Assembly (NCBI GenBank): GCA_022605425.2
Contig: CM061246.1
Coordinates: 1,485,501-1,549,500 of the forward strand
Direction: 5' to 3'
DNA: 64,000 nucleotides
From: Hamiltosporidium tvaerminnensis
Lineage: Eukaryota; Microsporidia; Dubosqiidae
The translations under genes were made by a program, and so were the position numbers. Within the stretch, counting starts at the first letter, position 1, and each line of letters starts with the position of its first letter. Of the stretch, positions 1 through 10,969 are shown one piece after another. Under the pieces are notes generated by a model. The model had not been told where the DNA came from and ran no database searches. It was given only the letters and a program-made list of their open reading frames with translations.

Positions 1-1590
1 TTACTTTTGCATTTAATGAACGCACAAGATTATGAAATAACTATTGTATTTGAAATAGTTGTAACTAAAACTAGTTTATTTTTCGCAGCTAATTGATGTG
101 ATGCAATAAATTTCAGTAAATAAAAGAATACAAAAAAAACCACAAAACAAATAAATCTATAGCTATCTAAAAAAATATAAGAATTCTACGAGGTGCTGGA
201 TACCAGAGGTAATATATTTTTTTTTATAGTACTCTATTGTTTAGAATGAATTAAGCAAATTTACACCTAGAAAAACAGAAATTTGGAATTGCGAAAACCA
301 AACCTAAATTTGACTCATAAATAAATTACAATTCAAAATTCAATATAAAAAACATTCTCAAATGAAAAATTCTGAAAACTCTAAACTATAAAATACGCAT
401 TATAAAGTAGAATACGAATTGTGACATTTTAAATTGTATAATCCAGAAAAAATAACTGAGGTGCATAGAATACTCTAAATATGTCTTAAAGTATGGAATA
501 TCAGAACACAAAGAATGTTAGATCTCACACATAAATATATTTGGTAGCAATAAAATTCCCGAGTACCAGCTCATAATAATCTTCCATATTTTTAGAGAAT
601 CTTGCAAATTTTTATTGCAAAATATTCTGACTTGATTATAGATCGAATAATTTACTAGAAATTGATAGGCGAATTTACTTTTATAAAATCTAAATAACTT
701 TAGCTCTATTTAAAGAATTAAAAATCACATCATTTCAGAAGTTAGTTAATGTGAGTATTCTGAACTAAGAATGTGCATCAAAAAAATCTAAGGAATCGAA
801 TGTAATCAATACATTTGGTTTTTTTTTAATAAGATAAAAGAAATTCGAACAAATATGAATTCATTTAAAATACTTTCTTCAAATAATAAAGAGAATGATA
901 AAGTACGAACTCTTAAATTAAAATAACTTTTATCTAGATTAATTGTTTTGATAGTCGTAATTTATTGTAATTCGGATGTATTTATTATCAAATGTAATGA
1001 TATATATCAAACCTTTAAATACAGTAATAATATACTATTTACCACTGTGGTGTACACCAAAAAGGCATACAAATTGTTTATTTTGATTGATAAAGAGAAT
1101 TAAACTCAAGTAAAATTTAGTTTGATTATAGAAAATAAATTACACAAAATATTTTAGGAAATTCTAAAATACCGTGAAACTATACATCTATAAACCACAC
1201 AGAACATCTAGAAGAAAGATACTATATAAACACATACAAACTTATTAAAATACTAAAGAAGCCCTGTAATTGTATTTCAATCAGGAAAAGAGAAAAATTA
1301 TAAGAACAAATAACTAAACGAGAATAATTTAAATAATGTAAACGATTTAACCTATAATGACTCAGCATCAAATATAAAGTTTTAAGATTTGGTATATTCA
1401 TTGTTAAAAACAATTCTACAAAAAATATTCTTCTTAAACTTTAAAATTTCTTATAAAATCTTATATTTTTAATTCTAAAGACAGTTAAATATAACTCAGT
1501 TTATATTTTTTTTTTACTAAAATTGATTTTTTATTCAAAATTAAAAGTAAAGAATATTTTTACGATCCAAGACATTAGAATTAAAATGTA

Positions 1591-1896
1591 TCAACATTCA
1601 ATGTCATTTAACAACTCTAAATCGTTATATATTTTTGCTATTCTATACCTTTCATATATTTTTTTAAGATCTTTTTTTTCACTACCGACCCAAATTATTT
1701 TTGTTATTCCTGGACATTGGAAACACGAAATAACACACGCACCCTCAGAATAAAAAAATTCATCTTCATAGAATTGATTTGCCACACTAATCATTGAATC
1801 AACAAAGTCGATTATTAGTGAAATATTAATATCATCTTTATTTTTAACATAAATTGGTTCAGAATTTGTTGTAATAAGCAAAGTACCAAAAGACAT
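1591..1896 (-). CDS. Small conserved-looking protein, possibly longin-like
   Basis: I do not recognise this 101-residue protein with certainty. The start ATG (1894-1896) follows TATCCC directly, the strongest start signal in the window, so I reject a 7-residue extension from a TTG codon. The N-terminus alternates hydrophobic and polar residues (FGTLLITTNSEPIYVKN) like the first strands of longin or roadblock-type trafficking folds, and an amphipathic helix follows (about residues 26-42). No signal peptide or membrane segment is seen. It begins 45 bases after the eS7 stop on the same strand, typical tight microsporidian spacing. The copy at 18250-18555 differs at two residues (Ser/Asn and Asp/Glu near the C-terminus). 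Longin-like is a guess from the strand pattern only. Confidence 0.6.
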   Translation of the reverse strand: MSFGTLLITTNSEPIYVKNKDDINISLIIDFVDSMISVANQFYEDEFFYSEGACVISCFQCPGITKIIWVGSEKKDLKKIYERYRIAKIYNDLELLNDIEC

Positions 1897-1899
1897 GGG
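1897..1899 (-). promoter_or_regulatory. CCC start-proximal motif
   Basis: CCC lies at -3 to -1 of the ATG at 1896. It decides the start of the small unknown gene. The same triplet precedes the ATG of most genes in the window. Confidence 0.6.
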
Positions 1900-1941
1900 A
1901 TATTTAAAAAAATCCAAAAAAAAAAATTAAAATAAAGAAAT

Positions 1942-2454
1942 TTAATAATTACCGATCGTATACCTTATTTTTTTCTCAGTTAGAGTTTCAAATGCAGCAG
2001 ACATTCCTTCTAAATCATCTTCAGTAAAATCAGATCTTCTTTCTAAAATTGCATTCTCCAATCTTCCTTCTAAATTGACATCAGTTGTTCTCATTTTTAT
2101 AACAGAAGGATAACAAAGATTAGAAATCAAATCCTCCATAAGTTCTTTATTTGGTTTTTTCTTTGCTGTAAGATAACTGTCAGCTCTTCTTACTACGAAA
2201 ATCATGTAAGCAGAAAATATTTTTCGCATTTTTGTTATAAATTTGGTGAAGAATTTTCTAAGTGCACATAGAACTGGATCGGGGATTTTTATAAGTAAAA
2301 TATTTTTATTCTGCAAAGGAACCAATTGAAGTTTTATTTTATCAAGCAAAGGTTTATGTTCTGGTTTTAACTTGTCTGAATAATTCACTTCAATAATTTC
2401 AGAAATCTTTTTCTCTAATTCTGTCTGTTCGTCAGTTTCCCCTTTCAAATTCAT
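1942..2454 (-). CDS. RPS7: 40S ribosomal protein S7 (eS7)
   Basis: Component of the small ribosomal subunit. The 170-residue product follows the eS7 layout: an N-terminal helix (ELEKKISEIIEV), a central IKIPDPVLCALRKFFTKF block matching the family's IIFVPVPQLKSFQKIQ segment, then VRRADSYL, ELMEDLISNLCYPSVI (family: ILEDLVFPSEI) and a C-terminal block ending near EKKIRYTI. The length is somewhat below the usual 190 or so. The ATG at 2452-2454 is preceded by CCCAAAA, so an 18-residue upstream extension starting at TTG is not used here. Microsporidian ribosomal genes often have a small 5' intron, but I see no clear one. It lies between RAD51 (247 bases away) and the small unknown gene, all on the minus strand. 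A second copy at 17692-18204 has the same protein. Confidence 0.88.
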   Translation of the reverse strand: MNLKGETDEQTELEKKISEIIEVNYSDKLKPEHKPLLDKIKLQLVPLQNKNILLIKIPDPVLCALRKFFTKFITKMRKIFSAYMIFVVRRADSYLTAKKKPNKELMEDLISNLCYPSVIKMRTTDVNLEGRLENAILERRSDFTEDDLEGMSAAFETLTEKKIRYTIGNY

Positions 2455-2458
2455 TTTT

Positions 2459-2461
2459 GGG
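2459..2461 (-). promoter_or_regulatory. CCC start-proximal motif of eS7
   Basis: CCC at -7 to -5 relative to the ATG at 2454. It supports this start over the upstream TTG. Confidence 0.5.
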
Positions 2462-2701
2462 CTGAAATTATTTTCTAAAAAAAATATTTTAGAAATAAAA
2501 AAATACAAAAAAACTGGTAAACCAAAAGATAATTAAAAAAAAAGAAATATCAAATAACTGCCAAAAATTGAGACTTGAAAAAATTTTTAACTATTTACAA
2601 ATAAATTATTTAGACAAATTAAAAATATCTTTAATAAAGGTGGTTTCTAATTCATAGAAATTAATCTCAAATATTTTGAAAACTTTTTTTAGAAGATTTT
2701 T

Positions 2702-3706
2702 TTACTCTTGTGGATCAGCGATTCCATTTTCTGTTATTGCAAAAACTGCTTCTGATTCTGGCAAACAAGGTGAATCATAGATTTTACAAATACGTGTTTC
2801 GCCTTTTCCTTTTCTCAAATATAGCCTTGTCGTACTAGCGTGTGCCATGATATTCCCCCCTACTGGTTTTTTAGGATCTGCATTGAACATCGCAGCTGCC
2901 CCATCAACACTCGACACTACTTGATTGGTTATTACAACAGCTACCCCAAATTCATCAGCAAGTCTCATAAGCATTCTAAGAAATCTAGCCAAATGAATTT
3001 GTCGAGCTCCCAATTCGCCTCTACCACTGAAATCGGTTCTATAAAGAGCAGTCGCAGAATCTACAATTAAAACAGAATAGTTTGATTCCGACATCATTGC
3101 AGCAGCTTGAATTAGAAGTTGTGATTGATGATCTGAATTGTAAGCACGTGCGTAGGAAACATTCTCTAAAACCTGTTCTGGATCTAAATTATATCTGGCG
3201 GCTATAGAAACCAATCTTTCAGACCTAAATGTACCTTCAGTATCAATATACATGGCTTTACCGGATGATCCACCACTTTCCGTGGGAAGTTGACACGTGA
3301 CGGCAATTGTATGACAAATTTGTGTTTTTCCTGTTCTAAATTCACCAAAAATTTCAGTTATTCCTCCGGATTCTATGCCACCATTTAACAATTTATCTAA
3401 TTCAGATGATCCTGTGGTTAAATAAATTACTTCTGCTCTCTTTTCATGGAATTTTGTCGCCGACATAAACCCCATGGGAACAAGTTTTGCTGCTTCCTTC
3501 AACAGCTTCTCAGCCTTTACTTCAGAAAATCCTTTCACATTCATCAATGTCTTTTTTGGTGTAAAAGCAAGTGATTCAACTGTATTATAACCCGCCTCAA
3601 TTAGCTTTGCGATATCAGAAGCAGCAATACCCTCTTTTTTAAGTTCTTCGATTGAAATTGGACCGGTTGAGATTTCTACCTCGTTATCATAATTCTCATC
3701 TTCCAT
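2702..3706 (-). CDS. RAD51: RAD51 recombinase (left copy)
   Basis: The strand-exchange ATPase of homologous recombination, 334 residues, full length for the family. An N-terminal helix-hairpin-helix DNA-binding domain spans about residues 16-80. The conserved linker AAKLVPMGF is at 72-80. Walker A GEFRTGKT is at 121-128, the ATP-cap motif YIDTEGTFR at 153-161, Walker B LIVDS at 213-217, and the L2/VITNQV region follows. [13 protein letters not shown] near the C-terminus is also typical of RAD51. I call RAD51 rather than DMC1 from the N-terminal domain and the GGIE...[14 protein letters not shown] block, but DMC1 is close. The ATG follows TATCCC. The right copy (16440-17444) encodes an identical protein with a few synonymous changes, for example GGG versus GGA in the PVGGN block. 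Confidence 0.96.
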   Translation of the reverse strand: MEDENYDNEVEISTGPISIEELKKEGIAASDIAKLIEAGYNTVESLAFTPKKTLMNVKGFSEVKAEKLLKEAAKLVPMGFMSATKFHEKRAEVIYLTTGSSELDKLLNGGIESGGITEIFGEFRTGKTQICHTIAVTCQLPTESGGSSGKAMYIDTEGTFRSERLVSIAARYNLDPEQVLENVSYARAYNSDHQSQLLIQAAAMMSESNYSVLIVDSATALYRTDFSGRGELGARQIHLARFLRMLMRLADEFGVAVVITNQVVSSVDGAAAMFNADPKKPVGGNIMAHASTTRLYLRKGKGETRICKIYDSPCLPESEAVFAITENGIADPQE

Positions 3707-3709
3707 GGG
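3707..3709 (-). promoter_or_regulatory. CCC start-proximal motif of RAD51
   Basis: TATCCC ends at -1 of the RAD51 ATG, identical to the motif before the small gene in the same arm. Confidence 0.6.
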
Positions 3710-4307
3710 ATATTTCTGTAAATAAATATTTATCGTTATATTCTGAACTAAATATGTATTTTTACCAAATTTTTTAATAGAAAATATAGAAGAATTAAGA
3801 TTTATTTATTAAAAACAGAATTTGATTTTTCTCGAATTTTATGCTATTCGAACATCATTCCTTATTCTTTGAAAGCAACAACTTTCTACTATGATTGACC
3901 AGCTTTTTTATGAGAGTCTAAATCTGCAAATTATGTAATTTTTATCCAGTATATTTCAATATATGTGACTTTTTATATTTTAATTATTATTCTGCCTGTT
4001 TAATAAAAATTTTTATCTGTCTGTAAATATTTAATATATTATCCAATGTTATTTATAAGCTTCTTCGAATTACACAATCAAAATTTTTTTGTAATAAAGA
4101 AATTTCTGGTTTAATCAACCTGCTAAATTATCCATTTAATTGTTCTGAAACTTTTCGGTAATTTTTTGAAATATAATAGACATTTTATACTGATAATATC
4201 ATAACAAAACAAAATATTGTCTGTAAATAAGTAATTTTTTTATCAATTATATCTTTTACAAATGTTTGTTTACAATTTGTGTGTAGAATATATAAGATAA
4301 TATTACA

Positions 4308-6190
4308 TAACCAATATGATATAGATATTATTGGTTTTTTCCGGGGCATTAAATCTATATGTGTAATTATGGGTCGTACATCTTGTGAGGCTAGCAGTTA
4401 CGAGCACATTTATATTTAAGCATCGCAAAAGTTTCTTAAATTTTCATAAATTCCCATATCTTTCTTTATAAATATAATAGCCTACAAATCTACCTTACTA
4501 TTTTCTTCCTTTTGCTTTATTTATTGTCATATTTTGAAAAATGAGATTGTATTTTAAAAGCGTCCTTTTAATTCACTAGTGTCCTTCTAGAAGCTTATTC
4601 TGCGTTTGAATTTTATAATTCAAGTAATTTAAAAAATGTTTAATTTCACAATTTATGGTTTTTAAAAATTTCATTATGTTTCATTCACAGTTACGTTTTT
4701 TAGATAACTCGTTTAGAATGTGTATTTAAAAAAACACCTCTTTTAACCATCCTAATTTTTCGTATATCACATCGTTTTTATGGACTTTTTTTAATTCTAG
4801 AAACAGCTCCTATTACCTATCTATCCTATTTTTCCTCAAAAGCCGCAAAATTTTGCATTCTTTATAGTTGTTTCCTATGTATTCAAACTTTAAGTTTAAT
4901 TTTGGGCAAAAATTATGTTGGATGTATTACGATGAATATAAACTTAAACCATTATTCTTTCTTCAAATTTTATTTTTGCTATTTGCTATTTATAGTTTCT
5001 GTGAATATTAATGATACAATTTTTTTTAATCTCTTGATAATAACCTACTAGTAAATAATATACAACAATGTATAAATTATTTTCAAACTTTAATTTTTCA
5101 CCTTACAAATAAAATTAATTTGAATTAAAAACAATGTCGATGATTAAATTTTCAAAGCATAAAAAAAATTTGCATGCTAGATTAAAAACCGCAAAGTATT
5201 TGCTAAATATAACAAAGAAGCAGAGAAAGTGCAACGATAAAAAAAAAGATTCAACTTAAAAAAAGATTATCCGCATTTTCTTGGCCGTTCAAGTCTAATA
5301 AAAATATTATGTATTTAAATCCCCCCAGATTCTTTATGTTTTTTAAAATAAGGTTGTTATATACAATGAAATGACTAAAGAAATGGCTTCCGTTGGATAT
5401 TAATAAAATATAACTTCTAGAAAATACATTAGACAATATTAAAAGTATGTAAATTGAGTAAAAGATCGAGTTTTAAGAATCGAATCAGCTGGTATAGACC
5501 AATAATATCATTCTGATGTATTATATGAGCTCGAAAAAACCGCAGAACAAAATGATGGTAGTTATAATTTATCATGTAATTAGCATTTAAACAAAATACT
5601 TCGGATTTTTTGATAAAGAGAATATTTTCTCAAATAATTAACTTTCTTGGGATTCCTGTTTTTTAATTTACTAATCTGATTTAATACAACGTGATAACGC
5701 TTGTAGGCCAAAAATACATTATTAAAACGTCCTTGACTGGCGTTTGTATCAAGGTTATACATCAAAGATCATGCGATTCCAAATTTAAAGTCAGTTATGG
5801 CCATAATATTGGTTATAAAGCGATGGATGGAAACGAAATTGTCATAAAGAACCTCAAAATGATATATTTAGCATCTTGAAGATGTTTTTGGATATACAAC
5901 TGAAAGTTTTATGCTACAACGAATAAATTTCCATCTATGAGTCTCTCGGATTATGAGGTATTGCAATTAACCTTTAAGGTGCATAATAAGTTGAAATGAA
6001 ACAGGTAAATCGTTCTTTCTATTAAAAGAAGCTCTGCTGTAGCTATTTTTTAGCTCGTTCCTTTCGCTACGGATGGAACACAATCTACGATGGAATTAAG
6101 CAGCGCCAGTTTATAGGCTTCTCACTGACATTTTTATTTGGATTAGTTAGTTTGTCATTTTAATGCAAACTATCTTGTACAAAGATTAAG
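4308..6190. other. Gene-free left spacer of the inverted repeat
   Basis: AT-rich sequence with only short ORFs on both strands (about 60 codons, non-ATG starts) and no start motif. A less AT-rich patch at about 6020-6190 has no recognisable product. Confidence 0.6.
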
Positions 6191-6270
6191 AGTGCCATAA
6201 GCGGGTACCAAACCCGCCACTTCAAAACTAAATTCCGATATCCTTACTGCTAGACCATTGGCTCCGCTGA
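6191..6270 (-). tRNA. tRNA-like sequence, probably a tRNA pseudogene with anticodon TTA
   Basis: On the minus strand a class I tRNA outline can be drawn. It has a D-arm GTCT / GGAT around a loop AGCAGTAA, and an anticodon arm TCGGA / TTTGA around the 7-base loop ATTTAGT. A 4-base variable loop follows, then a perfect T-stem GCGGG / CCCGC with loop TTTGGTA, then TTATGGC as the 3' acceptor strand. The 5' acceptor strand pairs only if about two bases were deleted (GCCA-ATG instead of GCCATAATG), and the T-loop departs from TTCRA. The anticodon would be UUA, reading the UAA stop codon. A decayed tRNA or tRNA-derived repeat is more likely than a working suppressor. Confidence 0.35.
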
Positions 6271-6910
6271 AGCTATTACAGCTTGTAATACGGATGCTAC
6301 ACTGTTGAGGCCAGAGTTTTTTGCTTGTGAATAACAAATAAATAAAATAGGAAAAAGCCAGACTACTAAAATAAATGAAAATATCGCGAACTTAGGAATG
6401 TTGCTAATGAGATTGATATGTTTTTGCAGATCATAAATAAAGAATCATATTGAACGATAATTCAAATAGAGACCAAGGAAATTTGTATATGCGAGATCAT
6501 TTTCGATAAAGAAAGAACTCAACATGTATAAAAAAATGCCCAGACATTGATTGATTCTCCTAAAAATAATTCATTTACAAAAGTGAAGGTGATAAAAAAA
6601 TATTTGCGGAATTGGAATACAGCATATGTAGATTTAATATGTTTGGTCTATATATAAAAATTTAGAACCTTTTTATTGTTGAAATATTAAAAATATTCCT
6701 TTTTTTATCAAGAGTAGTGGAGGAAGGATAACTACACAAAAAACTTTCTGCTTAGAAATGTGTCTGTGAAACTGGTATTGGGGATCATTGTTTGGATTTT
6801 TGGTTGGAATAAAACTACACTACATCTTCGGTTGTTCCATAGGAGTTTGTATGAGAAAGAGAGGTCTACGAAATAGCAAAACTTTTTCTACAAATTTATT
6901 TGTAGTTTTT

Positions 6911-8344
6911 TATAGGGTTTTTCGATCAATATAATAATCCTTGCAATCAATATCATAATTTTTCGATCAATTTCATAATCCTTGCAATCTATATAATAAT
7001 TTTTCGATTAATATCATAATCCTTGCAATTAATATCATAATCTTTGCAATCAATAAAATAATCATTTTTAAAAACTAAAATTATAAATAGTACTTGAGAT
7101 TTATTATTCAAGAATCACGTGCCCCACTTTAGCCTTTTGCAAATACCCTAACATTTTAGGGTAAAAAGAACTACAATGTTCTCCCATGATCTCATCTAAT
7201 TTTTTCACAAATTAATATTCTCAACTGAGGCTCAGTACAAGCACCATCTCGAATTACTTTATTTTTCCAGACTGAGTAATACATTCTAAATTGTATTAAG
7301 AAATGGAGAGTAAGGTGGAAGATATTTTATTTGATACGAAGCAATTTCCTCATCATGATTCAATCCACGATAATGATGAATTCTCCATTTGTTTATTCAA
7401 ATATAGGATTCAAAGTTCCTTGCCGTTGACAACTTTCATTAATCTCCTTAATAAATAATTTGAAATCCTCACTATTTACGGCCCTCTCATGAATCTTATA
7501 CCATATCATACCATATTTGCTCATTGCTGCGATTACTGAAATATTTCTACTTCGGGTTTTAGTTAAAGATAATTATGCAGATTAACCTCTCAGATTATGA
7601 CCTCTAATAGGGCGTGTTACTACCGCAAAACCAACTTCATCTAAAAAGACAAAGTTTTTGTCATCGTTATCAACCTCCAACTCACGAAAACTAGTTGCGT
7701 AATTGGTTATTAGCTCAAAGTTCGAAAATTAATTTCTACGTATAGGCACTAATGTTACATGATTTAGAGTGTAATGGAACTCCCTTAGTGCGCGATCAAT
7801 TGTACTAGTTGACACATCAACATTAAATTTGGATTTGACCCATTCTGCCAACTCATACAAGGTTTTTGTACACTCCAAATCAACATAGGTTTGTAAGCTC
7901 TCTTTTATTTCCAAAGTTAAATTAGAGCGCCTATCACAATCTCTTTTCAATTATGCGTTCCCGATCATTATGGGAAACTTTTTGTTTCCTCAGAGTTGGA
8001 ATGGTGGTTAGTGGGAGATTTTCATCATGTGATCCCGATGTTTCCACAAGACACTTCAAAAAATTGTCCTTTTCGCACTCTATACATTCCGATGTTTCAC
8101 TCATGAAAATCCTATTTGTTCTCGTTGGTATTTTTACCTGAAAAAGTTTTTGACATATGAGTTAATTTTATAATGAATGAATTATTTTTTAAATTTTTAT
8201 TTTTTAAAAATAATTATTATATTGATTGCAAGGATTATTTTATTAATTGCAAAGATTATTAGATTGATTGCAAGGATTATGATATTGATCGAAAAATTAT
8301 TATATTGATTGCGAGGATTATTATATTGATCGAAAAACCCTATA
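6911..8344 (-). mobile_element. Degenerate Tc1/mariner/IS630-like transposon with TA target
   Basis: Terminal inverted repeats begin GGGTTTTTCGATCAAT at 6915 and end with the reverse complement at 8340. TATA flanks both ends, consistent with the TA target duplication of this superfamily. The inverted repeats are long (about 130-155 bases) and built of about 20-base units alternating TTCGATCAAT and TTGCAATCAAT cores. Inside, the minus strand carries a broken DDE transposase. The element sits inside a copy of repeat A, so the empty site can be read from the two uninterrupted copies. Confidence 0.85.
7150..8104 (-). pseudogene. DDE transposase pseudogene (IS630/Tc1-mariner type)
   Basis: An ATG-started N-terminal part (8104 down to about 7936) shifts frame near the RERIIEKR segment. 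It continues as a helix-turn-helix half with TLYELAEWVKSKF and the family-typical ALREFHYTLNHVTLVP (7950-7729). After a TAA the same frame gives FVFLDEVGF, holding the first catalytic Asp, then HERAVNSEDF. Further frameshifts and stops precede IIIVD (second Asp) and YLPPYSPFLNTI, where the expected third acidic residue is replaced by a TAG. At least two frameshifts and four stops make it inactive. Full-length relatives are about 340 residues, consistent with the space here. Confidence 0.8.
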
Positions 8345-8873
8345 TGAAACAAGATTGTAGACCTCAGCTAAAATTTTAGGCAATTACCATATAAAAACAT
8401 GAAAACTAGCCTAGTTCACTCGAGTTAGAAGACTTAGCGCCTGGGAGATATAAAACAAAAAAAACCATTTAAAGCCAGGAGAGCTAAGTAGCAGGCTATA
8501 CCTGTTGGTATCACATTGCACTGTCTAGGTGGGCCCCATGTAAATCTCTGAAATATATCTTAGCTAGAATTTTTTTGTTCAGAAAGTTTAGAGTAAGTGG
8601 GAAAGCTGCTTAGTCATGGGTAGCCCGGGGAGGGCTTCAGTCTTCGATCACACTCCATGCAACGAACAATAACGAACATCGGCAACTGTCTTGCCTATTA
8701 ATTAGGTTCTAAACACCTGGTAGATGAAAGACTTTGGATATAGGTATCACAGGGGATACTGATGGGGTGCTGAGGCAGCAGTTATTATTTTTAAACCTAG
8801 AACTGTGTTAATGTCATGAAAACAAATATAACACTTGCCACAATTTTAAAAAGATGTAAATTTTTAAATAAAG

Positions 8874-9453
8874 AGTTACCAAAGGTATTAAACGCAATGT
8901 TTCGAATAAGAAGTAACTAAGTTTGTGTTTCACATGTAAATCTCAATCACTTGAAAAAATTTAAATTATTTGTTAAACTATCTATTAACTTATATATTGT
9001 GATGCAAATACCCTGTATTTAATGTATATAGATTTTTAATTGCACAGCAAAAAAACATTAGGCACCTAAATCTGTTTTCGGAAAATTTTAAACAGAAATT
9101 GAAAATAAGCTACAAAATATCTCGATCTACTTTTAATCTTATTATTTAAACAAAATTAATGCATTATTTTGTTCTGTAATATGTATCTGAATACTTTAAT
9201 TGAAAATACAATTGTTTATAAATTGATTGGCTCAATTGAAATAGTTTTACAAGTTAATCGTTTAAAAAAAATTTCACGTTTAATTTGACTGTCGAAATAT
9301 AGGAAAATATTTTTAAGGAATAAATATTATTTGGTTTTAAAAGTTTAATAGCAATTTTTTTCAAGTCAAGACGCGGCAAAATATTTAAATTAAACTATTT
9401 TTTTACAAAAAAATCCACCTTTGCTAAAAAAAATTTGAATGAAACTTTTTAAA
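8874..9453. other. Gene-free AT-rich stretch
   Basis: Nothing recognisable. It separates the repeat A/transposon nest from the 3' end of MUS81. Confidence 0.6.
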
Positions 9454-10959
9454 TTAGCAGAACAATGATTTTATATTTTGTGCTAATTTCATGCCTAATT
9501 TCTTTCCATTTACAACAAAATCCTTTGCTTCATTTATAAATGAATCTTGAGCAATGAAATACATGAATTTTGAAAACGAAAGATATTTTTCACTGAAAAA
9601 TTTTGCCTTTTCATGATTTATACCATTTACTGAAAGCAAGGAAGAATATAGAATGTTTTCTATTTTTACGTTTTTTGTTTTTATGCTTCTATCGGCAAAA
9701 TCATCGTAGTTAATAAGGGAACTTCTCTTTTCAAGTGTAAAATCATATTTTTCTCTGCGTAAATTTAAATCAGCTTCTCCTTCAATTGCATTTAGAGATT
9801 TATCTTGCGTATTTATACATTCGACCCGAAGCTCCTTGTCAATACTTTCGAGAAATATAACCGTCTCGTCGATATTTTCTGTCTCTATAACAATTAAACC
9901 TTCATATTTTGTAAAAGAAAGATTTGAAAGTGCAAACTCTATGCCAATATTAAGCATTTGTTGCCTTTTCAACCCTTCTACCAAATAAATAATGTTTTTT
10001 ATGCCGCTCATAATCAATCTGTGTTTTTGTTCTTTAAATCTGCCATCAAAAAGTGATGAGCAAAAATCCGCACCTTTTTTTCTTTCAATTATATATCTCA
10101 AAATTTTTTCATCAAAAGATGATTTCTTTATCCACAAAAAATCCCCTACTTCTAAATTTCTTGTTTGTACTTTGATATTTAGATTTTCAAATCTTCTTTG
10201 AAAATAATTTCTGTCTTTTTTATTTTTCATCTCACGAGAATCGATAATTAAAGTTATTTCTTCGTTTGTTGTCAATATAAGTGAGTTTTCTGTAAACAGT
10301 TGATCGCATAATGATTTGCCACAATTAGTTAAAAAATACTTAGTCGGATTCTTCTCCTTCAAAATTAAATTTTTATTCAATAAAGTCTTCATGGAAGACC
10401 AAGCAGAGTATCTTGCCGTGCAATCAAATTCTGAATCACAATATTTTTGTGCCCTTAAAATAATTTTTCGTTTCGAAATACCATCTTCTTTGTTTAGTAC
10501 TTTTAGAATAGCATATCCACCCGTTCTATAATTAGGTATATAATTAAAATTGTTTATCTGATGATGATTTTCGTCCAAGTTTACATTCTCTTCTTTAATA
10601 CTAAGAATATCAATATTACTGATGTTTTCTTTGTTTACCTTTGTATTTGAATTACAATGAATTTTTTTTATAAAATCCTCATCAATAAAGTTAGAATATT
10701 TTGTTAAAATACTGTTTTTTTCATCACATTCATTTTTATATTCGTCAGCTATTTTATTTTCAAGCATTCTTTTCAATTTAATAAATGTTTTTGAACCAAT
10801 ATTTTTAATTTGTTTCACATTACTTAGTGCCGTTATTGAATCCAGTTCAGAGATATTGTTTAATATTTTTTTGTAATTGAAATGACTACCAATGTTTTTG
10901 TTTTTAGAATATTTATAGAGTTCTTGGATTTTGGTTAAAAAAAAGTTTTTTAAATCCAT
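9454..10959 (-). CDS. MUS81: Structure-specific endonuclease subunit MUS81
   Basis: Catalytic subunit of the MUS81-EME1 nuclease that cuts stalled forks and recombination intermediates in the nucleus. The 501-residue product has all the family modules. An N-terminal helix-hairpin-helix spans about 5-70 (KNIGSKTFIKLKRML). A winged helix at about 145-222 has the diagnostic GGYAILKVL, YSAWSSMKTLL and NPTKYFLT. The ERCC4 nuclease at about 234-355 has IDSRE (239-243), VGDF and the active-site ERKKGAD (292-298), followed by FCSSLFDGRFKEQKHRL, a MUS81 hallmark. A C-terminal helix-hairpin-helix lies at about 415-495. All catalytic residues (GD, ERKxxxD) are present. The ATG at 10957-10959 follows CCCTAGAAAT; a longer start from TTG is rejected. 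It lies alone in the spacer of the RAD51 inverted duplication. No EME1 is seen. Confidence 0.95.
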   Translation of the reverse strand: MDLKNFFLTKIQELYKYSKNKNIGSHFNYKKILNNISELDSITALSNVKQIKNIGSKTFIKLKRMLENKIADEYKNECDEKNSILTKYSNFIDEDFIKKIHCNSNTKVNKENISNIDILSIKEENVNLDENHHQINNFNYIPNYRTGGYAILKVLNKEDGISKRKIILRAQKYCDSEFDCTARYSAWSSMKTLLNKNLILKEKNPTKYFLTNCGKSLCDQLFTENSLILTTNEEITLIIDSREMKNKKDRNYFQRRFENLNIKVQTRNLEVGDFLWIKKSSFDEKILRYIIERKKGADFCSSLFDGRFKEQKHRLIMSGIKNIIYLVEGLKRQQMLNIGIEFALSNLSFTKYEGLIVIETENIDETVIFLESIDKELRVECINTQDKSLNAIEGEADLNLRREKYDFTLEKRSSLINYDDFADRSIKTKNVKIENILYSSLLSVNGINHEKAKFFSEKYLSFSKFMYFIAQDSFINEAKDFVVNGKKLGMKLAQNIKSLFC

Positions 10960-10966
10960 ATTTCTA

Positions 10967-10969
10967 GGG
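10967..10969 (-). promoter_or_regulatory. CCC start-proximal motif of MUS81
   Basis: CCC at -10 to -8. It decides for the ATG at 10959 over the TTG five codons upstream, which lies inside the motif region. Confidence 0.5.

Larger units (their letters stand above)
1..4307. repeat. Left arm of large inverted repeat
   Basis: The reverse complement of this stretch reappears at 15839-20146 with the same length to within a base or so and only scattered substitutions and homopolymer-length changes. It carries RAD51, eS7 and a small unknown gene, all on the minus strand. Base 1 pairs with about base 20146, so the arm may extend beyond the window. The inner edge is near 4307, where similarity stops at the bases ttaca. 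The 1.59 kb left of the genes has no convincing gene; a 63-codon ORF there is mirrored in the other arm only because the DNA is duplicated. Confidence 0.95.
6714..8873 (+). repeat. Repeat family A, copy 1, interrupted by a DNA transposon
   Basis: The parts 6714-6914 and 8341-8873 together align with the intact copies at 50395-51125 and 54043-54782. Shared landmarks are AGTGGAGG at the start, the AATGAGTGTG head, the CATCTTCGGTTGTTCCAT block, GTCTAGGTGG, and the ACACTTGCCA tail ending in TTTTAAATAAAG. The transposon at 6915-8340 splits it in the TTTTTTAT run. No protein-coding frame survives across copies. No target-site duplication is clear at this copy. Confidence 0.85.

Noticed and set aside
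1222-1413. 63-codon ORF mirrored at 18731-18922
   Set aside because: Similar in both arms only because the DNA is duplicated. No CCC motif, AT-driven composition, no recognisable domain.
2455-2508. 18-residue N-terminal extension of eS7
   Set aside because: Opens from TTG, is low-complexity, and the CCC motif supports the internal ATG.
6915-7070. CRISPR-like array of ~20-base repeats
   Set aside because: The units have no unique spacers and reappear inverted at the other end of a transposon. They are transposon terminal repeats in a eukaryotic genome.
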